Shown piece after piece: positions 31,100-40,037 of a DNA stretch of 41,605 bases. A model generated the notes under the pieces. That model searched no databases. It saw only the letters and a list, made by a program, of their open reading frames with translations, and was not told the DNA's origin. Source of the DNA: Roseburia_D sp964388945 (GTDB lineage Bacteria; Bacillota; Clostridia; Lachnospirales; Lachnospiraceae); assembly GCA_964388945.1 (NCBI GenBank), contig CAYMCM010000016.1, positions 1 through 41,605 on the forward strand. The letters are read 5' to 3'. Position 1 is the first letter of the stretch, and every line of letters begins with the position of its first letter. A program made the position numbers and the translations under genes.

Positions 31100-32149
31100 A
31101 TGAAGACAGAAATCGTGAAAATAGACAGTGAACATATAGAGGAAGATAAGATAAAACGTGCCGGAGACATCATAAAGGCAGGCGGACTGGTAGCGTTTCC
31201 GACAGAAACGGTGTATGGACTTGGTGGAGATGCGCTGGATGCAGAGTCTTCGAAAAAAATCTATGCGGCAAAAGGGCGTCCGTCTGACAATCCGCTGATC
31301 GTGCACATTGCAGATTTTGCGGCTCTTGCACAGATCGTTACGGAGATACCGCAGGAAGCGGTGCTGCTTGCGGATGCATTCTGGCCAGGACCGCTTACGA
31401 TGATCTTAAACAAAAATGAGAAAGTTCCGTATGAAACGACCGGAGGCATGGACACGGTTGCAGTCCGTATGCCGTCACATCCTGCAGCACTTGCATTTAT
31501 CCGTGCGGGCGGCGGGTATATCGCGGGACCGAGTGCGAATACATCAGGAAAGCCAAGTCCTACACTTGCGGAGCATGTGGCGTTGGATCTTGACGGGAAG
31601 ATACCGATGATCATAGACGGAGGAGAAGTCGGCATTGGAATTGAGTCCACGATCGTTGATCTTACGGAGGATGTGCCGATGATCCTGCGGCCGGGTTATA
31701 TCACGCCTGAGATGATAGAAAAAGTGATCGGCACGGTAAAGATCGATCCGGGGCTTATTGCATCGGATTCTGCGAAGAGACCGAAAGCACCGGGAATGAA
31801 GTATAAGCATTATGCACCGAAGGCAGATCTTGTACTGGTCGATGGGAATCCGGATGCGGTGATCGAAAAGATCAGTGCACTTGCAGAAGAAATGACAGCG
31901 CAGGGAAAAAAGGTCGGCATTATTGCAACGGATGAAACAAAGCGATGCTATAAGGCAGGGGAGGTCTTGAGTATTGGGGCGCGGGATGATGAAGATGCGA
32001 TCGCGCGGCATCTGTATCGGATTCTTCGGGAATTTGATGATATGGATGTGGAACAGATCTATTCGGAGAGTTTTCAGACACCGAGGATCGGACAGGCGAT
32101 CATGAACCGCCTGTTAAAAGCGGCGGGACATCAGGTCATCCATGTATAA
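31100..32149 (+). CDS. tsaC: L-threonylcarbamoyladenylate synthase (Sua5/YwlC type)
   Basis: A 349-residue enzyme that makes threonylcarbamoyl-AMP from threonine, bicarbonate and ATP, the first step of t6A modification of ANN-decoding tRNAs. The N-terminal YrdC domain (about 10-205) has GLVAFPTETVYGLGGDA, KGRPSDNPLIVHI, FWPGPLTMIL, VRMPSHP and AGPSANTSGKPSPT. The linker PGMKYKHYAPKA leads into the Sua5 C-terminal domain (about 240-345), so this is the long Sua5 form. It is the first gene of a cluster; the phosphatase-like gene follows after 12 bases, the same neighbour order as ywlC-ywlE in Bacillus. Confidence 0.95.
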   Translation: MKTEIVKIDSEHIEEDKIKRAGDIIKAGGLVAFPTETVYGLGGDALDAESSKKIYAAKGRPSDNPLIVHIADFAALAQIVTEIPQEAVLLADAFWPGPLTMILNKNEKVPYETTGGMDTVAVRMPSHPAALAFIRAGGGYIAGPSANTSGKPSPTLAEHVALDLDGKIPMIIDGGEVGIGIESTIVDLTEDVPMILRPGYITPEMIEKVIGTVKIDPGLIASDSAKRPKAPGMKYKHYAPKADLVLVDGNPDAVIEKISALAEEMTAQGKKVGIIATDETKRCYKAGEVLSIGARDDEDAIARHLYRILREFDDMDVEQIYSESFQTPRIGQAIMNRLLKAAGHQVIHV

Positions 32150-32161
32150 AAGGAGGGTTTT

Positions 32162-32626
32162 ATGAAGATATACCGACGCATTGTGTTTGTGGGGGAGGCA
32201 GGAACCTGCCGGGAACCGATGGCGGCAGCGATACTGAAAGAATATACGTTAAAGCATCCGGTGGAGATTTTGGCGCGCGGGCTGGTGGTCTTGTTTCAGG
32301 AACCGCTTAATCAGAAAGCGGAAGCAGTGATGATCAGCAATGGTGTTGCCACGGAAGGGTATGTGTCCACACAGCTTTCAGATGAGGATGTGGATGAGGA
32401 CACACTGGTGCTTACGATGGAGAGGGCACAGTGTCAGAAAGTGCGTGACATATGCGGCAGCGCAAAAGAAGAAAATGTCTGCGTTCTGACGGAGTTAGTC
32501 GGAGAAGAATTAGAGATCATGAATCCGTATGGCGGGACATTGCAGTCTTATGGACTGTGTTTTGAGACATTGCGCCAGACAATAAAAAAACTGGTTAAAT
32601 TATTAAATGAGAACGAAGGAGAATAA
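32162..32626 (+). CDS. Catalytically degraded low-molecular-weight phosphatase-like protein (YwlE position)
   Basis: A 154-residue protein with the fold signature of LMW protein tyrosine/arginine phosphatases. Its P-loop reads VGEAGTCREPM where active enzymes have VCxGNTCRSPM: the nucleophilic Cys is Gly11 and the Ser after the Arg is Glu18, while Arg17 remains. The general-acid DP motif near the C-terminus is NP (N121-P122). Both catalytic residues being replaced argues for a pseudo-phosphatase, perhaps binding phospho-arginine or phospho-tyrosine proteins or acting as a partner. The reading frame is intact and well spaced (12 bases after tsaC, 3 before upp), so it looks maintained rather than decaying. 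Confidence 0.85.
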   Translation: MKIYRRIVFVGEAGTCREPMAAAILKEYTLKHPVEILARGLVVLFQEPLNQKAEAVMISNGVATEGYVSTQLSDEDVDEDTLVLTMERAQCQKVRDICGSAKEENVCVLTELVGEELEIMNPYGGTLQSYGLCFETLRQTIKKLVKLLNENEGE

Positions 32627-32629
32627 CAA

Positions 32630-33259
32630 ATGGCAAAGACTATGGTTATGGATCATCCGCTGATCCAGCATAAGATCGGAGTGATCCGCAGAAAAGAAAC
32701 CGGAACAAAGGATTTCAGAGTTTTGGTCAGCGAGGTCGCGATGCTGATGTGCTATGAGGCAACCAGAGATCTGGAGCTTGCGGATATTGAGATCGAAACA
32801 CCGATCTGTAAAGCGAACGTAAAAGAATTAAAAGGAAAGAAACTGGCGGTCGTTCCGATCCTGCGTGCGGGACTTGGCATGGTAGACGGAATGCTTACGA
32901 TGATCCCGGCTGCAAAGGTGGGACATATCGGACTTTACCGTGATCCGGAGACATTAAAGCCGGTAGAATATTACTGTAAACTGCCGGAGGACTGCGCAAG
33001 CCGTGAGGTATTTGTGGTAGATCCGATGCTTGCGACCGGAGGATCTTCGATCGCGGCGATCCAGATGTTAAAGGACAAGGGCGTGAAAAATATCCGTTTT
33101 ATGTGTCTCCTTGCTGCACCGGAAGGATTAAAAGCCATGCAGGAAGCACATCCGGATGTAGATATCTATGTCGGAGCACTGGATGAAAAATTAGACGAGC
33201 ATGGATATATCGTTCCGGGACTCGGAGATGCAGGAGACCGTATTTTCGGTACAAAATAA
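32630..33259 (+). CDS. upp: Uracil phosphoribosyltransferase
   Basis: A 209-residue salvage enzyme that makes UMP from uracil and PRPP. It has the family start MVMDHPLIQHKIGVIRRKET, the segment VPILRAGLGMVDGML, the PRPP-binding loop VDPMLATGGSSIAAI, and the C-terminal GYIVPGLGDAGDRIFGTK, which binds uracil. Full length. It begins three bases after the phosphatase-like gene, after GAAGGAGAA, so translation is coupled. dCMP deaminase follows after 18 bases, making a pyrimidine-salvage pair. Confidence 0.98.
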   Translation: MAKTMVMDHPLIQHKIGVIRRKETGTKDFRVLVSEVAMLMCYEATRDLELADIEIETPICKANVKELKGKKLAVVPILRAGLGMVDGMLTMIPAAKVGHIGLYRDPETLKPVEYYCKLPEDCASREVFVVDPMLATGGSSIAAIQMLKDKGVKNIRFMCLLAAPEGLKAMQEAHPDVDIYVGALDEKLDEHGYIVPGLGDAGDRIFGTK

Positions 33260-33277
33260 GGAGATCGGAGGATTGCC

Positions 33278-33763
33278 ATGAGTGATAAAAGAAGTGATTA
33301 TATTAGCTGGGACGAGTATTTTATGGGAGTTGCCGTTCTTTCCGGTATGCGTTCCAAAGATCCGCATACACAGGTGGGGGCCTGCATCGTGAGCGAAGAC
33401 AATAAAATCTTATCTATGGGCTATAACGGCTTTCCAAAAGGCTGTTCGGATGATGAATTTCCGTGGGTAAGAGAGGGTGAGCCGTATGATAACAAGTATT
33501 TTTATACGACGCACAGTGAGCTGAATGCTATTCTTAACTACCGCGGTGGGAGTCTGGAAGGTGCGAAGCTCTATGTCACGCTGTTTCCGTGCAATGAGTG
33601 TGCCAAGGCGATCATTCAGGCGGGAATCAGCACGATCGTTTATGACGAGGACAAATATGAGACAACGCCTGCGGTTATGGCATCCAAGCGTATGCTTGAT
33701 GCGGCGGGAGTCCGGTATTACCGATATAAACGAACCGGACGCGGGATACAGATAAAATTGTAA
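33278..33763 (+). CDS. comEB: Deoxycytidylate deaminase (ComEB-like)
   Basis: A 161-residue zinc enzyme that deaminates dCMP to dUMP for thymidylate synthesis. Family features are SKDPHTQVGACIV, MGYNGFPKGCSDDEFPW, the zinc/catalytic THSELNAILN (His and Glu) and PCNECAKAIIQAG (two zinc Cys). Length is normal for ComEB-type members. It is the last gene of the tsaC-upp cluster and is followed by a strong terminator. The ribosome binding site is GATCGGAGG. Confidence 0.95.
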   Translation: MSDKRSDYISWDEYFMGVAVLSGMRSKDPHTQVGACIVSEDNKILSMGYNGFPKGCSDDEFPWVREGEPYDNKYFYTTHSELNAILNYRGGSLEGAKLYVTLFPCNECAKAIIQAGISTIVYDEDKYETTPAVMASKRMLDAAGVRYYRYKRTGRGIQIKL

Positions 33764-33778
33764 CATGATATAAAAGAC

Positions 33779-33826
33779 AAGAGCCGGATGTGGGAAATGA
33801 GATGTTTCCAACATCCGGCTCTTTCA
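33779..33826 (+). terminator. Terminator of the tsaC-upp-comEB cluster
   Basis: A long stem pairs the segment 33779-33797 (AAGAGCCGGATGTGGGAAA) with 33805-33823, nearly perfectly. It ends in CTTTC. Confidence 0.9.
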
Positions 33827-33863
33827 TATACAAAATAGACAAAAACAAGAGGGCGTTGTCATG

Positions 33864-33927
33864 AATCATGCACATTGACAGAAAAACGGCAATCTTTTAC
33901 ACTTAAAAATTGAACAATCGGTTGCGC
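33864..33927 (+). promoter_or_regulatory. Promoter and LacI-type operator of the galactanase gene
   Basis: TTGACA (33875-33880) and TACACT (33898-33903) are 17 bases apart. Eight bases downstream lies the palindrome GAACAATCGGTTGCGC (33912-33927), of the form GNNCAAYCGRTTGNNC with a central CG, as in LacI-family operators. The 17-base block AATCATGCACATTGACA (33864-33880) is repeated with one change in front of the transporter operon. Confidence 0.75.
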
Positions 33928-33996
33928 AAAACATGTAAGTAAGAAGGGGGCGGGCATACGTGGGCGCAATCGAAGGAAGGGAAGGAGATTACAAAA

Positions 33997-36054
33997 ATGA
34001 AACGAAAAAGCATGAAATGGGTGGCGCTGTGTCTAAGTGCCGGCTTATGCGTACCGCTGTTGTTTGGATGCGGAGCAAAGAGCAGTGAAACAGCAGCGGC
34101 CGGTACGGAGCGGCAACCGGAAACCGAGGAGGAAACCACAGAAGTGGTGCAGGAGGCAGAAACGGCAGAGCAGCCGGCACAGGATGAATGGAGTGACGTT
34201 TATGTGCAACCGATTGCGGGCATTTCGGATGATTTTATACGCGGCATGGACGCATCCGCAGTGCTTTCCGTGGAAAAAAGCGGTGCAAAATATTACGGTT
34301 ACGATGGAAAAGAGCAGGATGTGTTTGAGACGTTAGCAGAGTCCGGTGTGAATTACATCCGTCTGCGTGTCTGGAATGATCCGTATGACGAAAACGGAAA
34401 TGGTTACGGAGGCGGAAATAATGATGTGGAAACGGCGGTCGAACTCGGAAAACGCGCAACTGAGTACGGAATGAAAGTAAGCATTGATTTCCATTATTCT
34501 GATTTCTGGGCAGATCCGAAACGGCAGAATGCACCAAAAGCATGGGAAGGAATGTCTGTGGATGAGAAAGCGGATGCGCTTTATGATTTTACCAAAGACA
34601 GCCTTGCGCAGATTCTGGATGCAGGTGTGGATGTCGGCATGGTGCAGGTTGGTAATGAGATCAACAATGGAATGTCCGGTGAAACAGATGTTCCGGCAGT
34701 GATGGAGCTTTTGAGTGCCGGGAGCAGAGCGGTGCGGGAAACCTCTGAGTCTTATGAAAAAGACATCCAGATTGTTTTGCATTATACCAATATCGAGAAC
34801 AATGAGGAAGTAGATACAAAGGCATCGGATTTGAAAGAATATGGTGTGGATTATGATATTTTCGGTCTGTCCTATTATCCGTTCTGGGATGGTGATAATG
34901 AAAATATGCAGAATGTAGCCAAAAATATTATGGACAATTACGGAAAGAAAGTCGTGATCGCGGAAACATCCTACTGTTATACTTCGGAAGATGGCGATGG
35001 TTTTGCAAACAGCTTTGACGGGATAGAAGACGCAGTTGACGGATATGCGCCGACTGTGCAGAGTCAGGCAACGATCATACGTGATATTTGTGCGGCGGCA
35101 AACGATGTGGGAGTGATCGGCATGTTTTACTGGGAAGGCACATGGATTCCGGTCGGCAGTGCGGAGGAGGACAATTCTGCGTTATGGGAAAAATACGGAA
35201 GCGGCTGGGCAAGCAGTTATTCTGCTGATTACGATCCGGATGATGCGGGCTTATACTACGGCGGTTGTTCCTGGGACAATCAGGCAATGTTTGATTTCAC
35301 CGGACATCCGCTTCCGTCTTTAAATGTATTCGGGTATTTAATAGACGGACATAGCGTGCCTCTGGCAGTGGATTTTATTCCGCAGACGACAGTATCATGT
35401 GATGTGGGAGCTGAAGTTGTTCTTCCGGAAACGGTCGAAGTGGTCTACAATGACCGTTCGGCAAATAGGCAGATTCCGGTTACGTGGGATGAGTCACAGA
35501 TCACGGCGATCGACACTGCAAAGGCAGGCAGTTATACCGTGGACGGAACGCTGGAAGACGGTACGGCGGTCACGGCAGATGTTAAGGTAGAAATGGTAAA
35601 TTATGCAAAAAATCCGAGTTTTGAGGATACGGACAGATCTATGTGGCAGGTTTTCTATGAAGGAGGCACGAACCCGGCTGATTATCAGGAAAAGGAAGAT
35701 GATGCGCACAGCGGTGATTTCTCGCTTCATTTCTGGTCTGCTGATTCGGATATGGATTTCGTGGTGGAACAGACCTTAGACGACCTGCAGGCAGGAACCT
35801 ATCAGCTTTTTGCATTTGCGCAGGGCGGTGATGTGGAAGATGATGCAGATATGGAGTTGTACGCAGTTGTAAACGGAGAAGAAGTCGGGGCAGATTCCTT
35901 TATGCTTACATCGTGGGCAGATTGGAAAAATCCGAAAGTAGATGGGATCAAGCTCGCGGAAGGTGATACGCTGACGATCGGAGTGCGCATAAAAAGCAAT
36001 GCCGGAAGCTGGGGAACCGTGGATGATTTTATACTAAACCGTATCTCAGATTAA
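33997..36054 (+). CDS. Secreted endo-beta-1,4-galactanase (GH53) with Ig-like and CBM61-like domains
   Basis: A 685-residue lipoprotein that cuts beta-1,4-galactan (pectic arabinogalactan type I) outside the cell. A signal peptide with lipobox LLFGC (Cys25) and a Glu/Thr-rich linker precede the GH53 barrel (about 75-460): FIRGMDASAV, NYIRLRVWNDPYD, MKVSIDFHYSDFWADP, acid/base QVGNEIN (E221) and nucleophile VIAETSYCY (E323). After it comes an Ig-like domain (about 465-535) and a C-terminal jelly-roll-like module (about 540-685, NYAKNPSFEDTDRSMWQVFY) resembling CBM61, which binds galactan. It is the first gene of the galactan locus, with its own promoter and operator and ribosome binding site AAGGAGA. 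Confidence 0.94.
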   Translation: MKRKSMKWVALCLSAGLCVPLLFGCGAKSSETAAAGTERQPETEEETTEVVQEAETAEQPAQDEWSDVYVQPIAGISDDFIRGMDASAVLSVEKSGAKYYGYDGKEQDVFETLAESGVNYIRLRVWNDPYDENGNGYGGGNNDVETAVELGKRATEYGMKVSIDFHYSDFWADPKRQNAPKAWEGMSVDEKADALYDFTKDSLAQILDAGVDVGMVQVGNEINNGMSGETDVPAVMELLSAGSRAVRETSESYEKDIQIVLHYTNIENNEEVDTKASDLKEYGVDYDIFGLSYYPFWDGDNENMQNVAKNIMDNYGKKVVIAETSYCYTSEDGDGFANSFDGIEDAVDGYAPTVQSQATIIRDICAAANDVGVIGMFYWEGTWIPVGSAEEDNSALWEKYGSGWASSYSADYDPDDAGLYYGGCSWDNQAMFDFTGHPLPSLNVFGYLIDGHSVPLAVDFIPQTTVSCDVGAEVVLPETVEVVYNDRSANRQIPVTWDESQITAIDTAKAGSYTVDGTLEDGTAVTADVKVEMVNYAKNPSFEDTDRSMWQVFYEGGTNPADYQEKEDDAHSGDFSLHFWSADSDMDFVVEQTLDDLQAGTYQLFAFAQGGDVEDDADMELYAVVNGEEVGADSFMLTSWADWKNPKVDGIKLAEGDTLTIGVRIKSNAGSWGTVDDFILNRISD

Positions 36055-36185
36055 TGGCAAATAATAGAAAAGCATGAAATAAATGGGTTTAGCGGTTGCA
36101 CAGATATCTGCCAATAGAAAAGAATGGTAAAAAAATAACAATATAAATTGGTAAAACTACACAAAAAACAACAAGACTTATTATA

Positions 36186-36250
36186 AATCATGTACATTGA
36201 CACAAAAATTCCCAGGTATTATACTTTAACCATAGAACAACCGATTGCGC
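36186..36250 (+). promoter_or_regulatory. Promoter and LacI-type operator of the galacto-oligosaccharide importer
   Basis: TTGACA (36197-36202) and TATACT (36220-36225) are 17 bases apart, followed nine bases later by GAACAACCGATTGCGC (36235-36250). The core CAACCGATTG is the exact reverse complement of the core at the GH53 operator. The block AATCATGTACATTGACA (36186-36202) also matches the GH53 promoter. The rest of the gap 36055-36325 is AT-rich with no gene; I see no clear terminator for GH53. Confidence 0.75.
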
Positions 36251-36325
36251 AAGAAGAAAAGCAACTGGTAAGGCAGTTGAATGACGCAGTCGAAATCAAA
36301 AGAAATATAAGGGAGGATTTTTTCT

Positions 36326-37636
36326 ATGAAGAAAAAAGTATTAAGCGCATTACTTGCAGCAAGCATGGTGATTTCTTTAACAGCATGCGGCGGCAGTAAA
36401 GATGCAGCAAGCACAACGGCAGACAACAGCAGTAATGATACTGCAGCAGCAACAGAAGCAAAGGAAGAAGATACCAAAGCAGCAGATGATGCGATCCAGA
36501 ATTTGATCGCGGCTACAGAAGGAACCGTAGATATCCAGCTTTGGTGTTCAGAACTGGAAGCGTATCAGACTGTTGTAAAAGAACTGACCGATCAGTTTAA
36601 ATCAGAATATTCTGATGTAGATTTCAATATTACGATCGGAGCAGTATCTGAGGCAGATGCAAAGGATAAGATTCTTGAAGATATTGATGCGGCAGCAGAC
36701 GTATTCGTATTCGCAGACGATCAGGTAAATGACCTTGTAAATGCAGGCGCACTTCAGGAAGTGGCAGCTACTTATACATATGATCCGGCAGAAACAAACT
36801 CTGCGGCAACTGTTGAGGCAGCTTCCAAAGACGGAAAACTTTACGCTTATCCGCTTACCGCTTCTAACGGATATTTCCTTTATTATGACAAGAACATCTT
36901 TTCCGATGAAGATGTAGCTTCATGGGAAGCTCTTACCGCAAAAGCGGAAGAAGTTGGAACAACAGTAGGTATGGATGTTGCAAACGGTTGGTATCTGTAT
37001 GGATTCTTTGCTGGTGCAGGCTGTGAACTTTCCATGAATGATGATAACTCAAATAACTGTGACTGGAATTCAGAAGCAGGTCTTGCAGCAGCACAGAGCA
37101 TTGAAAACATTACCGCTTCCTCTGCTTTTGTAAGTGTGGCAGATCAAGATGCGATTACAATGTTAAACGATGGAACACTCGGCGCATATGTTTCCGGTAC
37201 ATGGAATACAGGTTCCTTTGAAGAAAAATACGGCGATGGATACGCAGCATGCAAACTGCCGACCTTCGATGTAAATGGAACAGCTACACAGATGAGATCC
37301 TATGCAGGATACAAATTTGTCGGTGTAAACTCACATGCAAAGAATGTAGGATGGTCTATGCTTCTTGCTGAATACCTTACCAATGAAGAAAGCCAGCTTG
37401 CGATCGGAAATGCTACCGCAGAAGGTCCGGCTAACACAAAAGCGGCTGAGCAGATCTCTTCTCCGGCACTGGCAGCACTTTCTGCACAGTCTGAATTTGC
37501 TGATCAGCAGGTTGTAGGTCAGAATTACTGGGATCCGGCAAAAGCACTTGGTCAAAACTTAGTTGACGGTGCAGCTGATGTTCAGGCAGTTCTGGATGAT
37601 GCAGTAGCAGGTATTACACAGCCGGTAGTTGAATAA
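36326..37636 (+). CDS. Sugar-binding lipoprotein of the galacto-oligosaccharide ABC importer
   Basis: A 436-residue extracellular binding protein of the maltose/oligosaccharide class. The signal peptide MKKKVLSALLAASMVISLTA ends in lipobox LTAC; a low-complexity linker follows. The mature domain includes GTVDIQLWCSELEAYQTVV, AADVFVFADDQVNDLV, AYPLTASNGYFLYYDKNIF and LAEYLTNEESQLAIGN, typical of MalE/GanS-like proteins. It should capture galacto-oligosaccharides released by the GH53 enzyme. The ribosome binding site is AAGGGAGG. A stable hairpin separates it from the permease genes. Confidence 0.93.
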   Translation: MKKKVLSALLAASMVISLTACGGSKDAASTTADNSSNDTAAATEAKEEDTKAADDAIQNLIAATEGTVDIQLWCSELEAYQTVVKELTDQFKSEYSDVDFNITIGAVSEADAKDKILEDIDAAADVFVFADDQVNDLVNAGALQEVAATYTYDPAETNSAATVEAASKDGKLYAYPLTASNGYFLYYDKNIFSDEDVASWEALTAKAEEVGTTVGMDVANGWYLYGFFAGAGCELSMNDDNSNNCDWNSEAGLAAAQSIENITASSAFVSVADQDAITMLNDGTLGAYVSGTWNTGSFEEKYGDGYAACKLPTFDVNGTATQMRSYAGYKFVGVNSHAKNVGWSMLLAEYLTNEESQLAIGNATAEGPANTKAAEQISSPALAALSAQSEFADQQVVGQNYWDPAKALGQNLVDGAADVQAVLDDAVAGITQPVVE

Positions 37637-37659
37637 TACAGGATTAGGATAAAAACATG

Positions 37660-37695
37660 CTTCCACATGCCTTGCGTAAGGCAGGCATGTGGGAG
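37660..37695 (+). promoter_or_regulatory. Intercistronic hairpin between binding-protein and permease genes
   Basis: CTTCCACATGCC (37660-37671) pairs over 12 bases with GGCATGTGGGAG (37684-37695). It is followed by only a short ATTTTATAAG, so it is a leaky terminator or an RNA-stabilising stem rather than a full stop. It would favour excess binding protein over permeases. Confidence 0.7.
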
Positions 37696-37745
37696 ATTTT
37701 ATAAGAAGAGAAAAAATCTCATTCACGCGCATAGGGAGTGAATCT

Positions 37746-39164
37746 ATGAAGACCTTTTTAAATGCAGTCAAAAAATACTTTGCTGATTTCGGAAGAGCCG
37801 TGGCAAAGGGCGATATCTGGTGCAAGCTTTCCTTGCTGGTCATGGGAGCCGGATACTGGGGCCGGAAACAAATCGCAAAAGGAATCATCATGACAGTCCT
37901 TGAGGTTATTGTCATTCTGTTTACCGGACTTTTTTCAATCAATTATATTAAGGATCTGGGTACGCTTGGTACGACACAGTACGAAGCCGTATTTGATCCG
38001 CTGACTATGAAAAACACTGTTAATGATTACGATAATTCATTGCTGATTCTTTTGTACGGCATTATTGGTATCTTAGTAATCGTGGCATTCATATTTTTAT
38101 ACATAAGTAACATGAAGGCTGTATACCGCCTTCAGCTTATGAAAGAAGAGGGCGAACACATCAATACATTTAAGGAAGATGTAAAATCCCTTTTCAATGG
38201 CAAGTTTTACATTACATTACTTACTCTGCCGAGTATCGGCGTTATCATGATGAATATCATCCCGATTTTGTTTATGTCCTGCGTGGCATTTACAAACTAT
38301 GATATCAATCATATGCCTCCGAACTATCTGTTTACATGGGTTGGACTTTCAAACTTTAAGGATATGTTCAGCGGCGGCGCGACCATCACGTTCTCATATG
38401 CATTTATCAGAATCCTTGCATGGACGCTGATCTGGGCGGTATCGGCAACCTTTACCACTTTCATTGGCGGAATCCTGCTGGCAAAGCTGATCAATCATGA
38501 ACATACCTATTTCAAAAAAGTGTGGAGATCACTTTTCGTAGTGACGATCGCGATCCCGCAGTTTGTTACCTTACTGCTCGTCAGCAAGATGTTCAGTGAC
38601 CACGGTATTGTAAATACACTTTGTGCAAACATCGGTCTGACAGGATGGCTTCAGGACATAGGACTTGTTTCCGGAAACTTTATTCCGTTTCTGTCAAAGC
38701 CGGGCTGGTCACACGTTATGATCATCCTGATCAACATCTGGGTCGGTGTACCATATCAGATGTTGTCGGCAACCGGAATCCTTATGAATATTCCGAATGA
38801 CCAGTTGGAGAGTGCACGTATTGACGGTGCAAACAAATGGCAGATCTTCTGGAAGATCACAATGCCGTATGTATTGTTTATCTGCGGACCGTCTCTGATC
38901 CAGAGTGTGATCGCAAATATCAATAACTTTAATGTTATTTACCTGCTCACAAGTACAACTGCCACGTCAAACATGGCGTTTGCAAATTCAAATGCCAAGG
39001 AGACGGATCTTCTTATCACATGGCTGTTTACTTTGACTAACGATAATTCAAACTACAAGATGGCGTCAGTAATCGGTATTGTTTCATTTGCCATCTGTGC
39101 CCTTCTTACACTGCTTAGCTACACCAGAATGATCAGTGGCGATAAAGAGGAGGTATATCAATAA
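37746..39164 (+). CDS. Sugar ABC importer permease (MalF/GanP-like)
   Basis: A 472-residue permease. Residues about 1-165 are an N-terminal extension with two or three helices, as in MalF/GanP. The core has about six helices with the EAA-type loop LESARIDGANKWQIFWKITMPY and the ending FAICALLTLLSYTRMISGDKEEVYQ. It forms the channel with the next gene's product. The start is ATG 37746 after AGGGAGTGAATCT; a longer frame from 37689 begins inside the region just after the hairpin and is rejected. The last base of its stop is the first base of the next ATG. Confidence 0.93.
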   Translation: MKTFLNAVKKYFADFGRAVAKGDIWCKLSLLVMGAGYWGRKQIAKGIIMTVLEVIVILFTGLFSINYIKDLGTLGTTQYEAVFDPLTMKNTVNDYDNSLLILLYGIIGILVIVAFIFLYISNMKAVYRLQLMKEEGEHINTFKEDVKSLFNGKFYITLLTLPSIGVIMMNIIPILFMSCVAFTNYDINHMPPNYLFTWVGLSNFKDMFSGGATITFSYAFIRILAWTLIWAVSATFTTFIGGILLAKLINHEHTYFKKVWRSLFVVTIAIPQFVTLLLVSKMFSDHGIVNTLCANIGLTGWLQDIGLVSGNFIPFLSKPGWSHVMIILINIWVGVPYQMLSATGILMNIPNDQLESARIDGANKWQIFWKITMPYVLFICGPSLIQSVIANINNFNVIYLLTSTTATSNMAFANSNAKETDLLITWLFTLTNDNSNYKMASVIGIVSFAICALLTLLSYTRMISGDKEEVYQ

Positions 39165-40009
39165 TGAGAACAAAAAAATGGAAAATAGTTGTAAGACATC
39201 TGGTACTTGCTTTTCTGGCATTTATCTGGCTGATCCCGATCGTGTGGCTGGTGGTTACCTCTCTTTCAACAACAAAGGGTATAAGCAATAAGCATTTCTT
39301 CCCGTCACACTGGACACTGGCAAATTATCACCAGTTGTTCTTTGAAACAGATACTGCGGCAAATTTCCCTGCGTGGTTTAAAAATACCTTTATCGTAGCG
39401 TTATTTACCTGTATTATCTCTTCGCTTTTTGTACTGATGGTTTCTTATGCATTTAGCTGTATGAGATTTAAAGCGCGAAAACCGCTGATGAGTTTTTCGA
39501 TCATTCTCGGAATGTTTCCGGGTGTGCTTTCCATGATCGCGGTTTACTTCGTATTAAAGATGCTTGGACTGACCGATTCACTTGCGGGTCTGGTCATTGT
39601 ATACTCGGCAGGCTCCGGACTCGGATTTCTGGTATTAAAAGGATTTTTTGATACCATTCCTGTTTCCTTGCGTGAGGCGGCGCGCCTTGAAGGAGCGTCA
39701 GAGGCAACGATCTTTAGCAAGATCATCATTCCGCTGTCAAAGCCGATGATCGTGTACACCATCATCAACGCGTTTTTAAGTCCGTGGATGGATTTCGTTA
39801 TGGCACGTATCATGATCAAGTCCAAGGAGTCGGCAGACTGGACGGTAGCGATCGGACTTTACAACCTGCTTCAGAAGACACTGATCGGTGATTACTTCGC
39901 ACTCTTCTGTGCCGGCGGTGTTATGATCGCAATACCGATCTCGATCCTTTTCGTAGTAATGCAGAAGTTCTATGTAGAAGGTGTTACAGGTGGAGCAGTA
40001 AAAGGCTAA
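39164..40009 (+). CDS. Sugar ABC importer permease (MalG/GanQ-like)
   Basis: A 281-residue permease with about six helices and the EAA loop LREAARLEGASEATIFSKIIIPLSKP; the ending QKFYVEGVTGGAVKG is typical of MalG/GanQ. It is the second channel subunit. No ATP-binding gene is present in the visible operon, so the importer probably uses a shared MsmX/MsmK-type ATPase encoded elsewhere, as is common in Firmicutes. The next gene starts 28 bases downstream. Confidence 0.94.
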   Translation: MRTKKWKIVVRHLVLAFLAFIWLIPIVWLVVTSLSTTKGISNKHFFPSHWTLANYHQLFFETDTAANFPAWFKNTFIVALFTCIISSLFVLMVSYAFSCMRFKARKPLMSFSIILGMFPGVLSMIAVYFVLKMLGLTDSLAGLVIVYSAGSGLGFLVLKGFFDTIPVSLREAARLEGASEATIFSKIIIPLSKPMIVYTIINAFLSPWMDFVMARIMIKSKESADWTVAIGLYNLLQKTLIGDYFALFCAGGVMIAIPISILFVVMQKFYVEGVTGGAVKG

Positions 40010-40037
40010 CTATTTTTATAACAAGGAGAAAAGAAAA

